Below are positions 40,662 through 48,427 of a stretch of 51,846 nt of DNA, one piece after another. The position numbers and the translations under genes were made by a program. Each line of letters starts with the position of its first letter. The first letter of the stretch is position 1. The notes under the pieces were generated by a model. The model searched no databases. It saw nothing but the letters and a program-made list of their open reading frames with translations, and was not told the DNA's origin. The stretch comes from a virus: positions 1-51,846 of the IMG/VR virus record IMGVR_UViG_3300041964_000088; one strand, 5' to 3'.

Positions 40662-41492
40662 TCAGGTCGTTGGTAGATCTTTTTTAGGGGCGATCGCTCC
40701 ATTATTTTCTTTGCTTTTTTGCACAAGCAGCGCTCCTCCACCGAGTGCGCCTGCCAGTAGCAACTCCTTGATCGCCGATGAGAGCAGCGATCGCCACTCT
40801 TTGCGCTCATCTGCCCCCAAGTCCTTCAAAAGACCGGAACCCAGAACAATCACCGCCGCGAACACAAGTACGCCAGAGATAATGTGCCTCACTCGACGCT
40901 GCAAGTCGTTGAGTAGTTGCGATTGCTCGGTGTCAAGCTTCTCACGCTGAGCGTCCAGCTTCCCCCGGTGCGCGAGCTGTTCTGCCAGCGAAGCCACTTG
41001 TATCTTTACCTGCTCGTTCTGCTCTACCAACAGTGTCACCTGTTCTTGCAGCAAGCCTAGCAGGTCATGACCTGTGTAGGTGTCAGAGTTACGATCGCCC
41101 TCGGTGTCAGGGTCGTTAATAATCAGCGAGACTTTCGCCGAGCCGCTTTTGAACAGCGTTAGCTCTAAGCCTGGATGAAGTGCGATCGCGCCCTGAATCG
41201 GCTCACCATGTACCCAAATGCCATTTGTAGACGGTTTTTCGCGACTGCCATCAATCAGCACAATGCCTTCGCCTGTGGACTCGATCGTCGCCTGCACACG
41301 GGCAATGCCTTTCGCCCAATCGCCTAGCGTTTTACCGATCGGGTAGGTGCAAGTTTCGGAGCGTCCCAGAGTGATTTTGCTTTGGGGGTCGAGGTTGATC
41401 ACCTGCTTCGATCGCTCGATCGCTCCCATAAACTCGCGCAAGGTGGCTGTCAGCATTGAGATTGCCTCGCTTACTGCCTCCATAATACCCAC
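40662..41492 (-). CDS. FHA-domain membrane protein
   Basis: 276 residues from GTG 41492; ATG 41483 is also possible. Residues about 38-130 form an FHA (phosphothreonine-binding) domain: ITLGRSETCTYPIG, then GIARVQATIES, STNGIWVHGEPIQ and HPGLELTLF. A coiled coil follows (QVTLLVEQNEQVKIQVASLAEQLAHRG), then two hydrophobic segments (IISGVLVFAAVIVLGSGLL and AIKELLLAGALGGGALLVQ). FHA proteins are rare in phages. Two membrane segments next to a peptidase might suggest a holin-like or signalling role. Confidence 0.7.
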   Translation of the reverse strand: MGIMEAVSEAISMLTATLREFMGAIERSKQVINLDPQSKITLGRSETCTYPIGKTLGDWAKGIARVQATIESTGEGIVLIDGSREKPSTNGIWVHGEPIQGAIALHPGLELTLFKSGSAKVSLIINDPDTEGDRNSDTYTGHDLLGLLQEQVTLLVEQNEQVKIQVASLAEQLAHRGKLDAQREKLDTEQSQLLNDLQRRVRHIISGVLVFAAVIVLGSGLLKDLGADERKEWRSLLSSAIKELLLAGALGGGALLVQKSKENNGAIAPKKDLPTT

Positions 41493-41539
41493 GCTAGTAC
41501 AGATGGTCAGGCAGAATGAAGGCAGCGTGAGGGTTAACT

Positions 41540-41725
41540 GTGGATGTACAGCGCCTGCTGCAAGAACTTGATCAATTAGCAGCGCTCCGACAGCGCATCC
41601 GACAGCTAGAGGTAAAGATTTGCAGAGCTGATGAAGCCGAGTGTCGTGCGATCGCTCAAGAGTTGGGAGAGTTAAAGGCAGAGTTAGCTGCTCTCTGCGT
41701 GAAAGCGCCGACTGAGCGATCGTAG
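41540..41725 (+). CDS. Small coiled-coil protein
   Basis: 61 residues from GTG 41540 with GAGGG upstream. LLQELDQLAALRQRIRQLEVKICRADEAECRAIAQELGELKAEL is a likely coiled coil. Plus strand, divergent from the FHA gene (47 bp apart). Could be real, but it is short and without a recognised family. Confidence 0.45.
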   Translation: MDVQRLLQELDQLAALRQRIRQLEVKICRADEAECRAIAQELGELKAELAALCVKAPTERS

Positions 41726-41836
41726 TGGCATCACGGCTTGCAAGCGGCTAACGGTTGCTTAAGGTAAGGGTTCCTGAAGCCTGAATCGTTATGACTACTC
41801 GCTTGCTGACTTGTTTTTTGTGTCTCGTTCTAACCC

Positions 41837-42022
41837 TTGAACAGAGAGGTGTGCCGGGTCGTCGTGTTGGTGGTGGCACTCGCGTTGCTGTGGGGAGTGT
41901 GCAGTGATGATGACCGCTATGGATGCGATCGCTCTCTACTGGCTCGGAATCAACAGCTGCGCTCCGGTGGGGGCGAGAGTGAAGAGGGTGAAAAACGTCA
42001 TGCTGACGGATTTGGCTATTAA
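41837..42022 (+). CDS. Possible small membrane peptide, doubtful
   Basis: 61-residue frame from TTG 41837 (GTG 41849 also possible) with one hydrophobic segment (VCRVVVLVVALALLWGVC). A second plus-strand frame at 41907-42047 (46 residues, starting MMTAMDAIALYWLGINSC) overlaps it. Both run into the terminator of the opposing operon. Either could be a small lysis or spanin-like product, but neither is convincing. The interval 41726-42056 holds no other gene. Confidence 0.25.
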   Translation: MNREVCRVVVLVVALALLWGVCSDDDRYGCDRSLLARNQQLRSGGGESEEGEKRHADGFGY

Positions 42023-42044
42023 AAAGCCGCCCCATAAGGACGGC
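42021..42044 (-). terminator. Intrinsic terminator of the 42-47 kb operon
   Basis: On the minus strand GCCGTCC, a short loop, and GGGCGGC (42044-42026, one G-U pair) are followed by TTTTT (42025-42021). It lies directly after the stop of the ATPase gene (42057). The plus-strand fold has a C/A mismatch, so the terminator is meant for minus-strand transcripts. Confidence 0.75.
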
Positions 42045-42056
42045 TAGAAAGAGCCT

Positions 42057-44495
42057 TCATGCAGCAACTTTACGCTTAGGCGGTGGATTTTGAGCAGGGT
42101 CAGGCTCCGTCTCTGCCTCGGATGGTGCGGCGCTTTTGCTAGGCAAGGGGAGGTTGTTCTCAGTGAGCCACGACTTCAGACAGTCCACCGTGCGCTTCTC
42201 AATCAAACCCCGCCGCTCTAGCTTGGTGCCTAACTTATCCAGTACAGCAGAACACGTAGAGCATTCGGCATAGAGGGAGCGATACTCAGCCACCATTGCC
42301 GCATTTTCATCGATCGCTGGTGATTCGGTTGGCTCCGTTGCTTCCGCAGGCAGACTGAAAACGGCACTCAGATCGGCGGGGTTAGCGGTCGGGATCGGCT
42401 CATTGGCAGCATCAAAGTTATCAAAGTGCACATTGAAGGCGGCTCCGCCAGGAATGCGGAGGATGCCGCGACCGGATGAGCACAGTAGACCTGTTTCAGG
42501 ATGATGATCGGGCGCGAGTAGCTCTAATTCAACCAGACCTGAATCGCGCAGGTTCGCGCCCCGCTTTAAACCAACGAAATCAAGGGCGCGATCGTGGGCA
42601 ATGAAGACTGGAGCCATTGCCACTTTGCGAGATTCAGAGAGCGCTGCCAGCGAGAAAGCGCCCAGCAGATCTTTGTCCAGGTTGTGGAACCAGCCACTCA
42701 TCTCTTCACAGATGGGCGAGAGCACCTTGTTTTGAGTCACAAGCTGCTCCAGGAACTGCTGCTCGGTCAGTCCGCTATCGGCAAACGTTTTGTAGCGCTC
42801 GGTGATTTCGCCCAGGTACGTCTTCAGAAAGCCGTTGATCTTCATGTAGTCACGCCCTTGCCCTACGACTTCGGCACCATCCCATTCCACAGGTGATCCG
42901 TGTGGATTGACGACAAATACCGTCTGCCCTTGTTGGCGTTTGAGTCTGACCAACTGCCGTGCGATCGTGCTTTTGCCGCTGCCCTGTGGTCCCCAAATGA
43001 GGAGGGGGCGATAGCGGAAGAGTTCAAAGTAATCGCTCAGTGGCTTGGCTGGCTCCGCTTTTGGCTCGACTGTGGCGACTGGTTGATCCGCGAGCAGGCT
43101 AGCGGTTTCGACTTGAGGAATGGGAGCCAACCAGCGGTTGGCTAGCTCAACGGGTGGCTCTTTGTCCGTGCGACGGTCAACGATGTCGCCAAAGTTGGGT
43201 ACTGGATACCACTTGCGATCGCGCTTCCGATAGCCTGCTGCAAATCCTTGCTTGAACACAGGATGATTGGCGGCGATGGCAGGAGCGGCAAACGCTGCCC
43301 CACTCCCATCGGCAAAGGCGAGATTGGCAGGGCTGGCAAGAGTAAAGACGTTGAAGCTATCGGCATCACCTTTGCTGAAGCCGCGACCGCCCACCGTGTT
43401 GGCAGGCAGAATCACCCAGGCGTAGAAGCCGTTAGCCTGCATCATGCTGGCACTGAGCATGACTTTATCAATCAGCCAGCGATCGAAGCCTTGAGTGTCG
43501 CCAGAGAACACGACTGGATCGATGTCGCACATCTTGACACCAGCCACCAAGCCGAGCAGGCGCGAGAACTCGTCAATGACCAGCACAGTAGGGTTCTCGC
43601 GATCGCGTTGCAGTGCGGTGAACTCAACAATGAACTGGTAGATGCTGCGTACTACTGCCTGTTTGTTGCCAGCATCCAGGTCGGGGTTGTGGAACTGATC
43701 GACGGTCTGCCAGTACCAATACTCACCTGGAAACTGCTTCGGGGTCATCACCCAGAACTTGATGCTCTTGATGCTGGGATGCTTGCCGCTAGTGACCAGC
43801 TTCTGAGTCGCTCGGATGGCTCCCGCAATGAGTACGCCTTTCCCAGTTCGGACTGGGGCAGAGAGAAAGAGGCTTTTAGGGTCAGCCGCGATCGCCTCAA
43901 TCAGATTGACTGGAGCAATATCACTGCTGTCCGCTGACTCCCCCACAGGCATTGCTCCATCGTCTAGCAGGTTCGCTTCAACAGCGGGTTTATCCTCTAC
44001 CGTTTCAGCGGTGACTGTGACCGTGTTGGCTTCCTCTTGCTGGCGTTTGTCATACGCTGCCAGTTCTGCTTTTAGATCGGGTGGAGTGGTCGAGATGCCG
44101 CAATGCTCCAGGTAATCGAGCGCTGAACCGGACAGATATTTGCCATCCTCTAGCGCTTCTTTGAGCTGATCAATCACCGTCTGCTTGCCGACCAGGCTGG
44201 TGAGTTTCAGCAACTGTCGATCGCTCAGCAGGGGTGCAAAGTTGCCTGACTCCTTCATGTAGGCAGCAGCAGAGCCAGATTTCACAGCGCGCTTGATGGC
44301 AATGAGTACCAACGGAGCCGCAACCATTGCCGCCGCTGGCAGACCCAACGGAGCAACCAGCAGGGCAAAGACGGCAACGCCACCGATCAGGAACTTGGTA
44401 TTGCTTTGGGTGACGGTTGAAGCTGCTTCTTTTTCTAGCGCCTGGATTTGTGCCAGCACCGCGTCATCAACGTGAATGAGTTTTGTGGGATGCAT
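42057..44495 (-). CDS. Membrane-anchored protein with two P-loop ATPase motifs
   Basis: 812 residues from ATG 44495 with AAGGAA upstream. A membrane hairpin near residues 30-75 (FLIGGVAVFALLVAPLGLPAAAMVAAPLVLIAI). First P-loop SAPVRTGKG (about 215) with Walker B TVLVIDEFSRLL (about 305); second P-loop LLIWGPQGSGKSTIARQ (about 503) with an ICEEMSGW acidic motif (about 595). The C-terminus (EYRSLYAECSTCSAVLDKLGTKLERRGL) looks like a small DNA-binding or docking domain. The architecture recalls VirD4/FtsK/HerA-type translocases of plasmids. It is the last gene of the operon. The substrate, DNA or protein, is unknown. Confidence 0.7.
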   Translation of the reverse strand: MHPTKLIHVDDAVLAQIQALEKEAASTVTQSNTKFLIGGVAVFALLVAPLGLPAAAMVAAPLVLIAIKRAVKSGSAAAYMKESGNFAPLLSDRQLLKLTSLVGKQTVIDQLKEALEDGKYLSGSALDYLEHCGISTTPPDLKAELAAYDKRQQEEANTVTVTAETVEDKPAVEANLLDDGAMPVGESADSSDIAPVNLIEAIAADPKSLFLSAPVRTGKGVLIAGAIRATQKLVTSGKHPSIKSIKFWVMTPKQFPGEYWYWQTVDQFHNPDLDAGNKQAVVRSIYQFIVEFTALQRDRENPTVLVIDEFSRLLGLVAGVKMCDIDPVVFSGDTQGFDRWLIDKVMLSASMMQANGFYAWVILPANTVGGRGFSKGDADSFNVFTLASPANLAFADGSGAAFAAPAIAANHPVFKQGFAAGYRKRDRKWYPVPNFGDIVDRRTDKEPPVELANRWLAPIPQVETASLLADQPVATVEPKAEPAKPLSDYFELFRYRPLLIWGPQGSGKSTIARQLVRLKRQQGQTVFVVNPHGSPVEWDGAEVVGQGRDYMKINGFLKTYLGEITERYKTFADSGLTEQQFLEQLVTQNKVLSPICEEMSGWFHNLDKDLLGAFSLAALSESRKVAMAPVFIAHDRALDFVGLKRGANLRDSGLVELELLAPDHHPETGLLCSSGRGILRIPGGAAFNVHFDNFDAANEPIPTANPADLSAVFSLPAEATEPTESPAIDENAAMVAEYRSLYAECSTCSAVLDKLGTKLERRGLIEKRTVDCLKSWLTENNLPLPSKSAAPSEAETEPDPAQNPPPKRKVAA

Positions 44496-44505
44496 AATCG
44501 TTTCC

Positions 44506-45630
44506 TTATTGAACGGTTGCTGCTTGACGAGCGCGAACCCATTGCAGGGCGATGATGAGCAAGATGAGAACGACCTCAAATGCAAAGAGCATGACTAGCA
44601 ACTTGGCGAGGTTCCCCATGTTGATGGCACCCCACATACCAGAACTGAGCGCGAACAGGAAGGAGTTGAGGGAAGCAGCAGGGGGATAGAGGCTGAGTCC
44701 AACAACCAGATCAAAGGCGTAAGCGCCGAGCGAGAGGAGTGCGCCCCAACGGATGAAGAAGTAGGGAATCTTGCGGGCTTTGCGGGCGATCGAACGGGCG
44801 GCGGGATCTGCCTGTCCACTGATGAGGAAGCGTCCTGATTGCGACTGCTGGACTGCGCCTTGCAGCGCTTGTTTGTCGAGGCCGATCAGTAGCCAGAGGC
44901 ATTGCAGCGCTTGCACCAAGGCCCAGACCAGCACACCAACTACGGTCACGATCGCGGCTGACCAAGCTGTAACGATCCAGCCAATCAGGGGGAGGGAGGT
45001 GAGCCAGTTGGGAGTACCAACGCCAAGTGCTGTGACCAGGGCCACATAAGGGGCAATGTTGAGCCAGCTCACGTAGCCCATTGCTGCGATTAGTCCGCTG
45101 ACAATCACCCAACTGGCGAGGCGCATAATCCAGCTCTCCTCGTAAACTTCGCGCCCTCTGTCGGCTGTATGGCGGACGCGATCGTGCCAGCGTTGTCTTC
45201 CTGTCCGTCCGTCTGTCGTGGTTGTCATTGGTTCTGTCTCCTGCGAAGTAAACTGTCTGGTGTTTGCTTGAAGCTGGTAGATCACGTCATCGTTATTTCT
45301 GTCGCCTGCTACTCGGTTGTCTGTGTCCTTGATCCAGAACGGATGCTGGTGTAAGGCGTGATGGCAGGTGCCGGGTGTGTGAGCGGTGCCACAAACGGCA
45401 AAGGCGTCTCGCAATGGCACAACGTCATTCTTGAGCAGGGTCTTGCCGTCGAGCGAGTAACGGGCGTGATGCACCTCGGTTTCGCGGTGGTCAAAGTGCT
45501 CGCCACACCAGGCGCATACCACCTGTCCGTTGATTGTCTGGAGCTGCTCTGTGTGTCTGGAAATCTCCTGCCAGCGATCGCCATAACGTTGCTTCCAGTC
45601 ATAGTCCTGTTGTGGTTTTGTGGCTGTCAT
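44506..45630 (-). CDS. HNH-like domain joined to a multi-spanning membrane protein
   Basis: 374 residues. N-terminal C39/C42 (CAWC), H54-H55 (TEVHHARY), C80, C89 and HH90-91 resemble a zinc-stabilised HNH domain. From residue 135 on there are about five hydrophobic segments (ASWVIVSGLIAAMGYVSWL; AIVTVVGVLVWALVQ; LLVMLFAFEVVLILLIIAL). A strong internal ribosome-binding site (AGGAGA) lies eight bases before in-frame ATG 45228 (M135), so a separate 240-residue membrane protein is probably also made. The stop overlaps nothing; the ATPase start follows by 10 bases. Confidence 0.65.
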   Translation of the reverse strand: MTATKPQQDYDWKQRYGDRWQEISRHTEQLQTINGQVVCAWCGEHFDHRETEVHHARYSLDGKTLLKNDVVPLRDAFAVCGTAHTPGTCHHALHQHPFWIKDTDNRVAGDRNNDDVIYQLQANTRQFTSQETEPMTTTTDGRTGRQRWHDRVRHTADRGREVYEESWIMRLASWVIVSGLIAAMGYVSWLNIAPYVALVTALGVGTPNWLTSLPLIGWIVTAWSAAIVTVVGVLVWALVQALQCLWLLIGLDKQALQGAVQQSQSGRFLISGQADPAARSIARKARKIPYFFIRWGALLSLGAYAFDLVVGLSLYPPAASLNSFLFALSSGMWGAINMGNLAKLLVMLFAFEVVLILLIIALQWVRARQAATVQ

Positions 45631-45827
45631 TACTCCTCCTCTGGGTCGCTATCCAACAAAAGGCAAGAAAGGACTCCTGAGAAGGCGGCAACCGAGCCAG
45701 TGGCAAAGCCAAGCAGGGCATAAACGTCTTTTGATTCTTTGCTGCCAGTCACACCAGCAGCAACAAAACCAACGATCGCGAACAGCGTTAAAAAGCCTGG
45801 AGTAAAGCTCCGCATGAACTTGATCAT
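45630..45827 (-). CDS. Small two-helix membrane protein
   Basis: 65 residues with two hydrophobic segments (FLTLFAIVGFVAAGVTG and ALLGFATGSVAAFSGVLSCLLL), positively charged N-terminus and acidic C-terminus (DSDPEEE). Holin-like in shape, but it is embedded in the ATPase operon, with ATGA overlap upstream and TAATG downstream. A subunit of the membrane complex is more likely. Confidence 0.6.
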   Translation of the reverse strand: MIKFMRSFTPGFLTLFAIVGFVAAGVTGSKESKDVYALLGFATGSVAAFSGVLSCLLLDSDPEEE

Positions 45828-46351
45828 TTCAGCACCCCCGCCCGCCGCGCTCTCACCCGTTGCATGGCAGTGGCAACCACCTCGCGATCGGAGGTGCTAG
45901 CGATCGACTGCACGACCGGAAAGCCCTGAGCGTTGTTCTCCAGTACCGAAGTATTGCCGTAGGCATCGCAGACCGTCGAGCCTGCTGGCAGAACGGCAGA
46001 CAGAGGCAACTTGTTAACAGGCAGGTTCTTCACTTTGGCTGCTACGTTGCCGTCGATAACAGGTGAGCCGACAGACAGCACTTTGTATTGCCCAGAGACA
46101 TCGAATGAGAGCACCATCTCACAGCCCTTCTGGTAGCGCTCCAGAGCAATCGGCTCTAGCCCCTTCTGCTTCTCTTGCAGAATCTGCTGCGCCTGTACCT
46201 GCTCCTGGTTGATGGCAACCAGCGATCGGAGTTGTGCCTGTTTAGCCAGCGAGTCTTTAATACCGCCCATGTTGAGGAGGGCGATACCCACTCCAAGGGC
46301 GATCGCGCCTGCTTCCATCGGATTTCGTTTAGCCCAGCGTTGCATTGTCAT
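45824..46351 (-). CDS. Membrane-anchored periplasmic-type protein
   Basis: 175 residues. One N-terminal hydrophobic helix (NPMEAGAIALGVGIALLNMGG), a coiled-coil linker (AKQAQLRSLVAINQEQVQAQQILQEKQKG), then a small globular domain with two cysteines (C77, C128). AAGGAA lies upstream of the ATG. It is probably an inner-membrane protein with an external domain, part of the same complex as the ATPase. Unrecognised family. Confidence 0.6.
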   Translation of the reverse strand: MTMQRWAKRNPMEAGAIALGVGIALLNMGGIKDSLAKQAQLRSLVAINQEQVQAQQILQEKQKGLEPIALERYQKGCEMVLSFDVSGQYKVLSVGSPVIDGNVAAKVKNLPVNKLPLSAVLPAGSTVCDAYGNTSVLENNAQGFPVVQSIASTSDREVVATAMQRVRARRAGVLK

Positions 46352-46373
46352 TTGTCTGTTCCTTGAGTGTGAA

Positions 46374-46404
46374 TTGTCTGGTCGTCTGCTTGTCTGGTCG
46401 TCTG
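46374..46404. repeat. 15-bp tandem direct repeat
   Basis: TTGTCTGGTCGTCTG at 46374-46388 and 46390-46404, period 16 bp. It lies upstream of the membrane-protein gene start (46351) in a 202-bp gap that otherwise holds no gene. Possible regulatory site or remnant. Confidence 0.5.
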
Positions 46405-46553
46405 TCTGACTGCTGACCCAAACAGCCCTTAAAAGCGTGGTTTTGCGTTTGGTTGCAGCAGGCGGGTGGGTGTGTGCGATCGCTCAGCAGACAGGTGGGG
46501 GAGTAGGAAGGGGAGACAGAAAAGTGCGATCGCCCCTCCGATAGCGATGAGGG

Positions 46554-47087
46554 TTAGGACTTTCCCAGGTCTTGCAATGCCGCTAAGGACTGCTGCAAAG
46601 CATCGGTTTCACTGGTCTGAGCGGTGTCAATCATGTGAGTCTGCTGCTGATAGAGCCGCTTCTCCAGGTGCAACTCAGCCGCCTTCTTAGCAATCTTCTC
46701 CTTCGCCTGTCGCGTCTGATTAAGCTTGGCTTCGCGCCGCTGGATGTCTTGCTGCATGGCGCTTGTGACCATATCTGCCGCTTCAAAAAATTGATTAGCA
46801 AGCGTCAGTGGATCTTCAAGCTGGATTGACTCATCCGATCGCAAGCTGTCGAGCGAAAAGGTTTGCGGCAGTTGGGGGTTGCCCATCACGATCTGATGGT
46901 TGCCTACTTCCACCGTGATTTCAGGGGTTTCGACGGTTGGCTCCAGGTCAAACTCATGCAGCAAAGTATTGAGATCGACGGGCGTGAGTCCGTCTGTCGT
47001 CTCAAGATTTAGTTCCTGGCAGCGGCGATAGACGGTGGACTTAGGAAGATTGTGGTCTTTGCAAAACTTGGTGAGGGATGTCTTCAT
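46554..47087 (-). CDS. HTH/coiled-coil DNA-binding protein (KfrA/partition-like)
   Basis: 177 residues from ATG 47087 (the longer frame to 47165 runs through operator repeats and lacks a good start). MKTSLTKFCKDHNLPKSTVYRRCQEL is an N-terminal HTH. The C-terminal 100 residues are a coiled coil (QFFEAADMVTSAMQQDIQRREAKLNQTRQAKEKIAKKAAELHLEKRLYQQQ). HTH plus long coiled coil resembles KfrA-like plasmid proteins. Eight phased half-sites lie just upstream. Likely autoregulator and/or partition-site binder for the operon that follows. Confidence 0.65.
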   Translation of the reverse strand: MKTSLTKFCKDHNLPKSTVYRRCQELNLETTDGLTPVDLNTLLHEFDLEPTVETPEITVEVGNHQIVMGNPQLPQTFSLDSLRSDESIQLEDPLTLANQFFEAADMVTSAMQQDIQRREAKLNQTRQAKEKIAKKAAELHLEKRLYQQQTHMIDTAQTSETDALQQSLAALQDLGKS

Positions 47088-47110
47088 GATGGTTTTGGTG
47101 AAAGGCTTGC

Positions 47111-47207
47111 TGGAACTGGGTTGGAACGAACTGGAACGGGTTGGAACACGATTCTCTCGTTCCACGCTGAAGGAAATCAGTTCCCATCGCGTTCCAAGGG
47201 TGTTCCA
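47111..47207. repeat. Array of eight helically phased TGGAAC/GTTCCA half-sites
   Basis: TGGAAC at 47111, 47122, 47132 and 47142 (steps of 11, 10, 10 bp), then inverted GTTCCA at 47159, GTTCCC at 47180, and GTTCCA at 47191 and 47202 (steps of 21, 11, 11). All fall on one helical face, with opposite orientation left and right of about 47153. This is the layout of a cooperative operator, plasmid iteron or centromere. Confidence 0.8.
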
Positions 47208-47245
47208 CGCATGAGATCAAGTTAGCACAAATTGTTGGATTATTT

Positions 47246-47277
47246 GCATCAATCTCGCATCAATACAGTCATATAAT
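47246..47277 (+). promoter_or_regulatory. Promoter region of the GIY-YIG operon
   Basis: A perfect -10 box TATAAT (47272-47277) is present; the best -35 (TTGCAT 47244-47249) is 22 bp away, too far. Direct repeats GCATCAAT at 47246-47253 and 47257-47264 (11-bp step) cover the place of the -35, suggesting an activator or repressor site. Drives the genes at 47319 and 47563. Confidence 0.5.
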
Positions 47278-47318
47278 TGAATCAGTTAGATTTTGACGTA
47301 ATTTAGAGGGAGGTACTT

Positions 47319-47570
47319 TTGAGTAATGAGATGCCGCCAAAACGCTTAACGCTAAAGGGACTTAGCGAATTTCACTACAAGTGGGGAAAACTCTGGGCGT
47401 TTGCAAAGAACCGGACGGTGTCTCGACTCATCACAGATGTGTTTGAGGCTCGAATTGAATCGAACCGAGAGGAAATTGAGTTTATGATCCGCGAGATTGC
47501 AGAGCAGCGCGGCATTTCCTACGAAGAAATGGTTGAGTTGGTTCTCAAAGAGAAGGAAGTAGATGATTAA
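47319..47570 (+). CDS. Small basic/acidic protein coupled to GIY-YIG nuclease
   Basis: 83 residues from TTG 47319, with GGGAGG upstream (ATG 47331 is possible). KRLTLKGLSEFHYKWGKLWAFAKNRTVSRLITDVFEARIE could be ribbon-helix-helix-like (L.LKGL....V..L..D...), then an acidic helical tail. It overlaps the nuclease gene by eight bases. It might be a regulator or antidote of the nuclease; inference. Confidence 0.6.
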   Translation: MSNEMPPKRLTLKGLSEFHYKWGKLWAFAKNRTVSRLITDVFEARIESNREEIEFMIREIAEQRGISYEEMVELVLKEKEVDD

Positions 47571-48177
47571 TATTTTTTCGCTTGACCCTTGGAAACTTGA
47601 TCGAATTGATATCCGGAGCAAGCACTTATTGCCCAGCGCTGGGGGGCTTTATTTTGTGTTTCAACAAGACAAGCTTTTGTATGTTGGCAAAACAGAAAGC
47701 GGGTTCAATACTCGGTGGCACTATCGCGGTGGTCACCATCGTGAGTACCAGCTCTTGCAAATGGAGGAGATCACGATCGCTTGCTGGGTTAGGTCAGAAA
47801 CTGGCAAGGAACTTCATGAGCTTGAAAAGCAGGCTAATCAAATTTTCAAGCCACTTCTAAACGGCACACCCGTTACCAAAGGGATCGTGACGACAGGGGC
47901 AGGTAGACGCAAATCCAAGAGAAACCATGTTGACGTACCAGTAAGCAATCTGCTTCACCAACGCTTGCAGAAATTTGCCGTGAAGACAGGCTTATCAGTA
48001 GAAGAGCTTTGCAGCAAGGCGATAAGAAGAGGCTTGCCTGTGCTCATTCAGGAAGAAAGTGATCAGCTCAAAAGAGAGCAAATGTTTAACCAATCGCCTC
48101 TCCCGCCTTATGCAGATTCAGTACCCAAGGAACGGCTAGACGAAGCGATCGCCCTGCTCAGGGGCATGACTGAGTGA
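47563..48177 (+). CDS. GIY-YIG nuclease with C-terminal ribbon-helix-helix-like domain
   Basis: 204 residues. GLYFVF (28-33), LLYVGKT (38-44), R51 and E88 in LEKQANQIFKPLLNG give the GIY-YIG endonuclease fold with its catalytic Tyr/Arg/Glu set. After a basic linker (GAGRRKSKRNH) the part VDVPVSNLLHQRLQKFAVKTGLSVEELCSKAIRRGL looks like a DNA-binding ribbon-helix-helix. It cuts DNA at a site presumably set by this domain. It might be a homing, superinfection or host-DNA-degrading enzyme. A strong terminator follows. Confidence 0.8.
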   Translation: MINIFSLDPWKLDRIDIRSKHLLPSAGGLYFVFQQDKLLYVGKTESGFNTRWHYRGGHHREYQLLQMEEITIACWVRSETGKELHELEKQANQIFKPLLNGTPVTKGIVTTGAGRRKSKRNHVDVPVSNLLHQRLQKFAVKTGLSVEELCSKAIRRGLPVLIQEESDQLKREQMFNQSPLPPYADSVPKERLDEAIALLRGMTE

Positions 48178-48184
48178 AGATGGC

Positions 48185-48231
48185 AAACAAAGAGGGGGCG
48201 ATCGTAGTCAGCGATCGCCCCCTCTTTGTTT
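48185..48231. terminator. Strong bidirectional terminator
   Basis: A perfect 20-bp inverted repeat: 48185-48204 pairs with 48212-48231, loop TAGTCAG. The stem starts AAACAAAGAGG and ends CCTCTTTGTTT, so each strand has a U-rich tail. It contains HIP1 sequence (GCGATCG) on both sides. Confidence 0.85.
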
Positions 48232-48281
48232 AGTTCGGACAATGACGGGGAAGCTTTAAAGCAACCCATTAGAGTCACCGC

Positions 48282-48398
48282 ATGAAAACCATTCCACCGG
48301 GCGGTAGAGTCGCTTTTGAAACATTCGTAGACAGGAAAGATGTAAACAAGGTGCCTACTAACCGCATGTTGTTTAGCGTGGTCAGCATCAACGAATAA
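48282..48398 (+). CDS. Possible 38-residue peptide or small RNA unit
   Basis: ATG 48282 to TAA 48398 encodes MKTIPPGGRVAFETFVDR and 20 further residues, with no clear ribosome-binding site. It lies between two plus-strand terminators (48185-48231 and 48428-48456), so a separate short transcript seems to be made here. Without a family it may be a peptide or a non-coding RNA. Confidence 0.35.
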   Translation: MKTIPPGGRVAFETFVDRKDVNKVPTNRMLFSVVSINE

Positions 48399-48427
48399 CC
48401 AGCAGTAGAACCAACCTTTTGCTTCAA

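Noticed and set aside
41748-42035. 95-codon minus-strand frame rich in His, Arg and Pro
   Set aside because: Skewed composition, no ribosome-binding site, and it crosses the terminator of the neighbouring operon; judged a chance frame.
45630-45827. Holin
   Set aside because: Size and two membrane segments fit, but it is embedded and translationally coupled within the ATPase operon, not near the peptidase.
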